Part shown: positions 62,406 to 64,000 of the stretch, piece after piece
How positions within the stretch are numbered: the stretch's first letter is position 1
Layout: every line of letters begins with the position of its first letter
Assembly (NCBI RefSeq): GCF_900113045.1
Contig: NZ_FONY01000005.1
Location: 1-64,000 of the forward strand
DNA: 64,000 bases
Origin: Thermoflexibacter ruber
GTDB taxonomy: Bacteria > Bacteroidota > Bacteroidia > Cytophagales > Thermoflexibacteraceae
Direction: 5' to 3'
The notes under the pieces: generated by a model
What the model was told of the DNA's origin: nothing
The model's database searches: none
Seen by the model: the letters and a program-made list of their open reading frames with translations, nothing else
Translations under genes and position numbers: made by a program

Positions 62406-64000
62406 TTATATCCAACTGCTTGTCAGTCCGTCTATTTCTTTCATTAGTTCTATGGAATGAGCTAAAGCCTTGATAATCTGTTCTATTTGCTCTACTTCCA
62501 AGAGAATGTTTCTATCCTTTCGCTCTTTGAGTAACTTTTTCAAAACGGGGTAGCCACCAATGATAAAATTAAAAACTTCCTCTGAAACGTTATTAAAATA
62601 CTGATTTTCATTGATGTATATTCTCCCTACTTGATTTTCCACTACATAATCTATTTTTTCCACTATGTTGTTGCCCTGCCCTATAAAATCACCAAGTGAG
62701 CCAAGTTGCTTCTTTTTGAGCAAATGACAGTCTATCAACTGTTTCCCTAAGTCAGAAAGTTGCTTGAAAATATGCTTATCTTCTGTAAATGGTATCTTGG
62801 GGAAGTCTATTTTCAACAATTCGGCATATCTCTGACGATACGAAGGGCTGTAAAGTACTGCATAGAGGTAGCCAAAAATTTCTTGGGGGGAAAAATAGCA
62901 TTGATAATATTCGTCTATGTATTTTCTAAAATTGGCAGTGAAATTCTCCTCTTTCCTATAATTACCATTTTTTCCACTGTATTCTATCTGCGGCTCGCTC
63001 ACTTGATTTCCAAAAAATATTTTCTCAATGCCATTTCGCAAGATATATAGGGGGAAAACCACAGCTCCGCCTCGATAAAACAAATTTGTATCAGAAATCT
63101 TATCTGTAACAAAACTTAAATTCCACTCATTCCCACCAACTACCCGCCCTGCCCTTCCAGAAACAAGTGCAATGTTGCTGTCTTGGATATTCAGCATGAT
63201 TTCTTTTCTTGGTCTATCAATCAGAATTTCGTGAAAAAATAAAATCCTATTGTCAAAAGGTCTGTATTGGCAGACTTGATAAAACATATCCTCCTCTTTC
63301 AACTTCCTCAAATCTTCTCTTTTTTTGTTCAGGGAGAAAGTGGGAGAATTTTCTAATTGATATTTCTCCACTATTTTTTCATTAGAGATACCTGCATTTT
63401 TCAAATCAGCTATTCTCTTTTTTAGTTCTGTTTTGTCAAAAGCATACACAAAATGATCTCTGTGTGTGGTTATGCCAGATGATTTTATTTGAAAAATATC
63501 ATTTATGCTCCAAAACTTATTGTAAGCATTCTTTAGAGTAGGACTAATTTCTTGAAATAAATAGAGTGGTGATTCGGGTACAAACTCTTGCCACTGTATA
63601 GCATTGATATTTTCTTTCAAACATTGTGCATACTTTGCCTTTCGCGTTCCATAAAAGTCAGTATAAAAAAACTTGGTAGGCAAACCTTTTTTCTTGATAA
63701 AGAGAGAAATCGCTACCCCTTGTTCTATGTCAAAAATGTTTTCATCTCGTCCTCCCTCAGGCGTTTTTTCCTTCATCTTAGCATTCCCATGTAAGTTGAT
63801 GAAATACATCTGATTAAATGTATTCATCAGGCTTTGCCTCATACCCAAAAAAGTTGGATTAAACAAAAAAGTATGGTTAGTAATTATCCCCACTATTCCC
63901 TCCTCCACTGCATCTATCTTATCTTGTGCAAAACGGATAAACTTCACATAATCATCTTGTAAGCCTTTGGGATTTCTTTCCTTAATTTTTTCTCCATCAA
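62406..64000 (-). CDS. C-terminal part of a type ISP-like restriction-modification enzyme (partial)
   Basis: The frame stays open through the right edge: the GTG at 63947 is internal and preceded by DGEKIKERNPKGLQDDYVKF. The visible ~530 residues begin just past where the NPPY amination motif should be. FIRFAQDKI, GIVGIITNHTFLFNPTFLGMR, FINLHGN and DENIFDIEQGVAISLFIKK are typical of the methyltransferase domain of single-chain type ISP/type IIG enzymes. The remainder (YRPFDNRILFFH onwards, VFPLYIL, YLYAVLYSPSYRQRYAELLKIDFPKIPF) is the target-recognition region. Upstream helicase or nuclease domains would lie outside the window, so whether the protein is complete is unknown. Confidence 0.85.
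   Translation of the reverse strand, partial: DGEKIKERNPKGLQDDYVKFIRFAQDKIDAVEEGIVGIITNHTFLFNPTFLGMRQSLMNTFNQMYFINLHGNAKMKEKTPEGGRDENIFDIEQGVAISLFIKKKGLPTKFFYTDFYGTRKAKYAQCLKENINAIQWQEFVPESPLYLFQEISPTLKNAYNKFWSINDIFQIKSSGITTHRDHFVYAFDKTELKKRIADLKNAGISNEKIVEKYQLENSPTFSLNKKREDLRKLKEEDMFYQVCQYRPFDNRILFFHEILIDRPRKEIMLNIQDSNIALVSGRAGRVVGGNEWNLSFVTDKISDTNLFYRGGAVVFPLYILRNGIEKIFFGNQVSEPQIEYSGKNGNYRKEENFTANFRKYIDEYYQCYFSPQEIFGYLYAVLYSPSYRQRYAELLKIDFPKIPFTEDKHIFKQLSDLGKQLIDCHLLKKKQLGSLGDFIGQGNNIVEKIDYVVENQVGRIYINENQYFNNVSEEVFNFIIGGYPVLKKLLKERKDRNILLEVEQIEQIIKALAHSIELMKEIDGLTSSWI

Overview
The window is AT-rich chromosomal DNA from a member of the Bacteroidota, most likely Cytophagales-like. The grounds are type IX secretion (T9SS) C-terminal sorting domains on several giant secreted proteins, a SusC/SusD pair with a FecR-type anti-sigma factor, lone EboA, a head-GIN (DUF2807) protein, and -7 boxes of the form TAnnTTTG with TTTG about 19-21 bp upstream. 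I cannot name a genus from the sequence alone.

Layout. 1-8388: the 3' end of a malectin-domain T9SS protein, then a roughly 2.6-kilo-residue surface protein with Ig-like and lamin-tail domains. 8389-8642: a three-copy tandem repeat and the rocD promoter. 8643-11249: ornithine aminotransferase and a SufS-type cysteine desulfurase. 11246-16908, minus strand: an outer-membrane protein, EboA, a GH95 alpha-L-fucosidase, HisA and a LysM protein. 16991-17686: an SDR oxidoreductase. 17776-29225, minus strand: SusD, SusC with an STN domain, FecR, and a giant subtilisin-like T9SS protease. 29497-32334: an M16 peptidase. 32404-33804: two tandem coiled-coil/SPOR-like paralogs. 33966-35339: a phosphodiesterase-family protein like those of ebo clusters. 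35366-37073: ParB and ParA. 37390-39009: CTP synthase. 39011-40403: DivIVA-like protein and NuoJ. 40620-40836: two tRNA genes with hairpin terminators. 40963-41673: head-GIN protein. 41919-51581: a 3220-residue beta-helix/LRR/Ig T9SS protein. 51588-52244: CoA-transferase subunit B. 52380-55005: a type II restriction-modification pair of TdeIII type. 55042-56760: lysyl-tRNA synthetase. 57273-57797: YceI protein. 57841-60965: Nif3-like, YjjX-like NTPase and a lipoprotein. 61072-62355: DUF1015 protein. 62406-64000: the C-terminal part of a type ISP-like restriction-modification enzyme that runs off the window.

How it fits together. Much of the coding capacity goes to export and the cell surface: three very large exported proteins, a TonB-dependent SusCD importer with signalling parts (STN domain plus FecR, but no sigma factor in the window), and a secreted fucosidase that could feed that importer. 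Housekeeping genes (pyrG, parAB, lysS, hisA, rocD, sufS, tRNAs) are scattered between them as singletons or short operons. Two different restriction-modification loci lie within 12 kb of the right end. I did not see a CRISPR array, rRNA, transposase or prophage. The most unusual items are a perfect 12-bp inverted repeat abutting the fecR start codon, two ebo-type genes without the rest of the cluster, and the domain architectures of the giant proteins.
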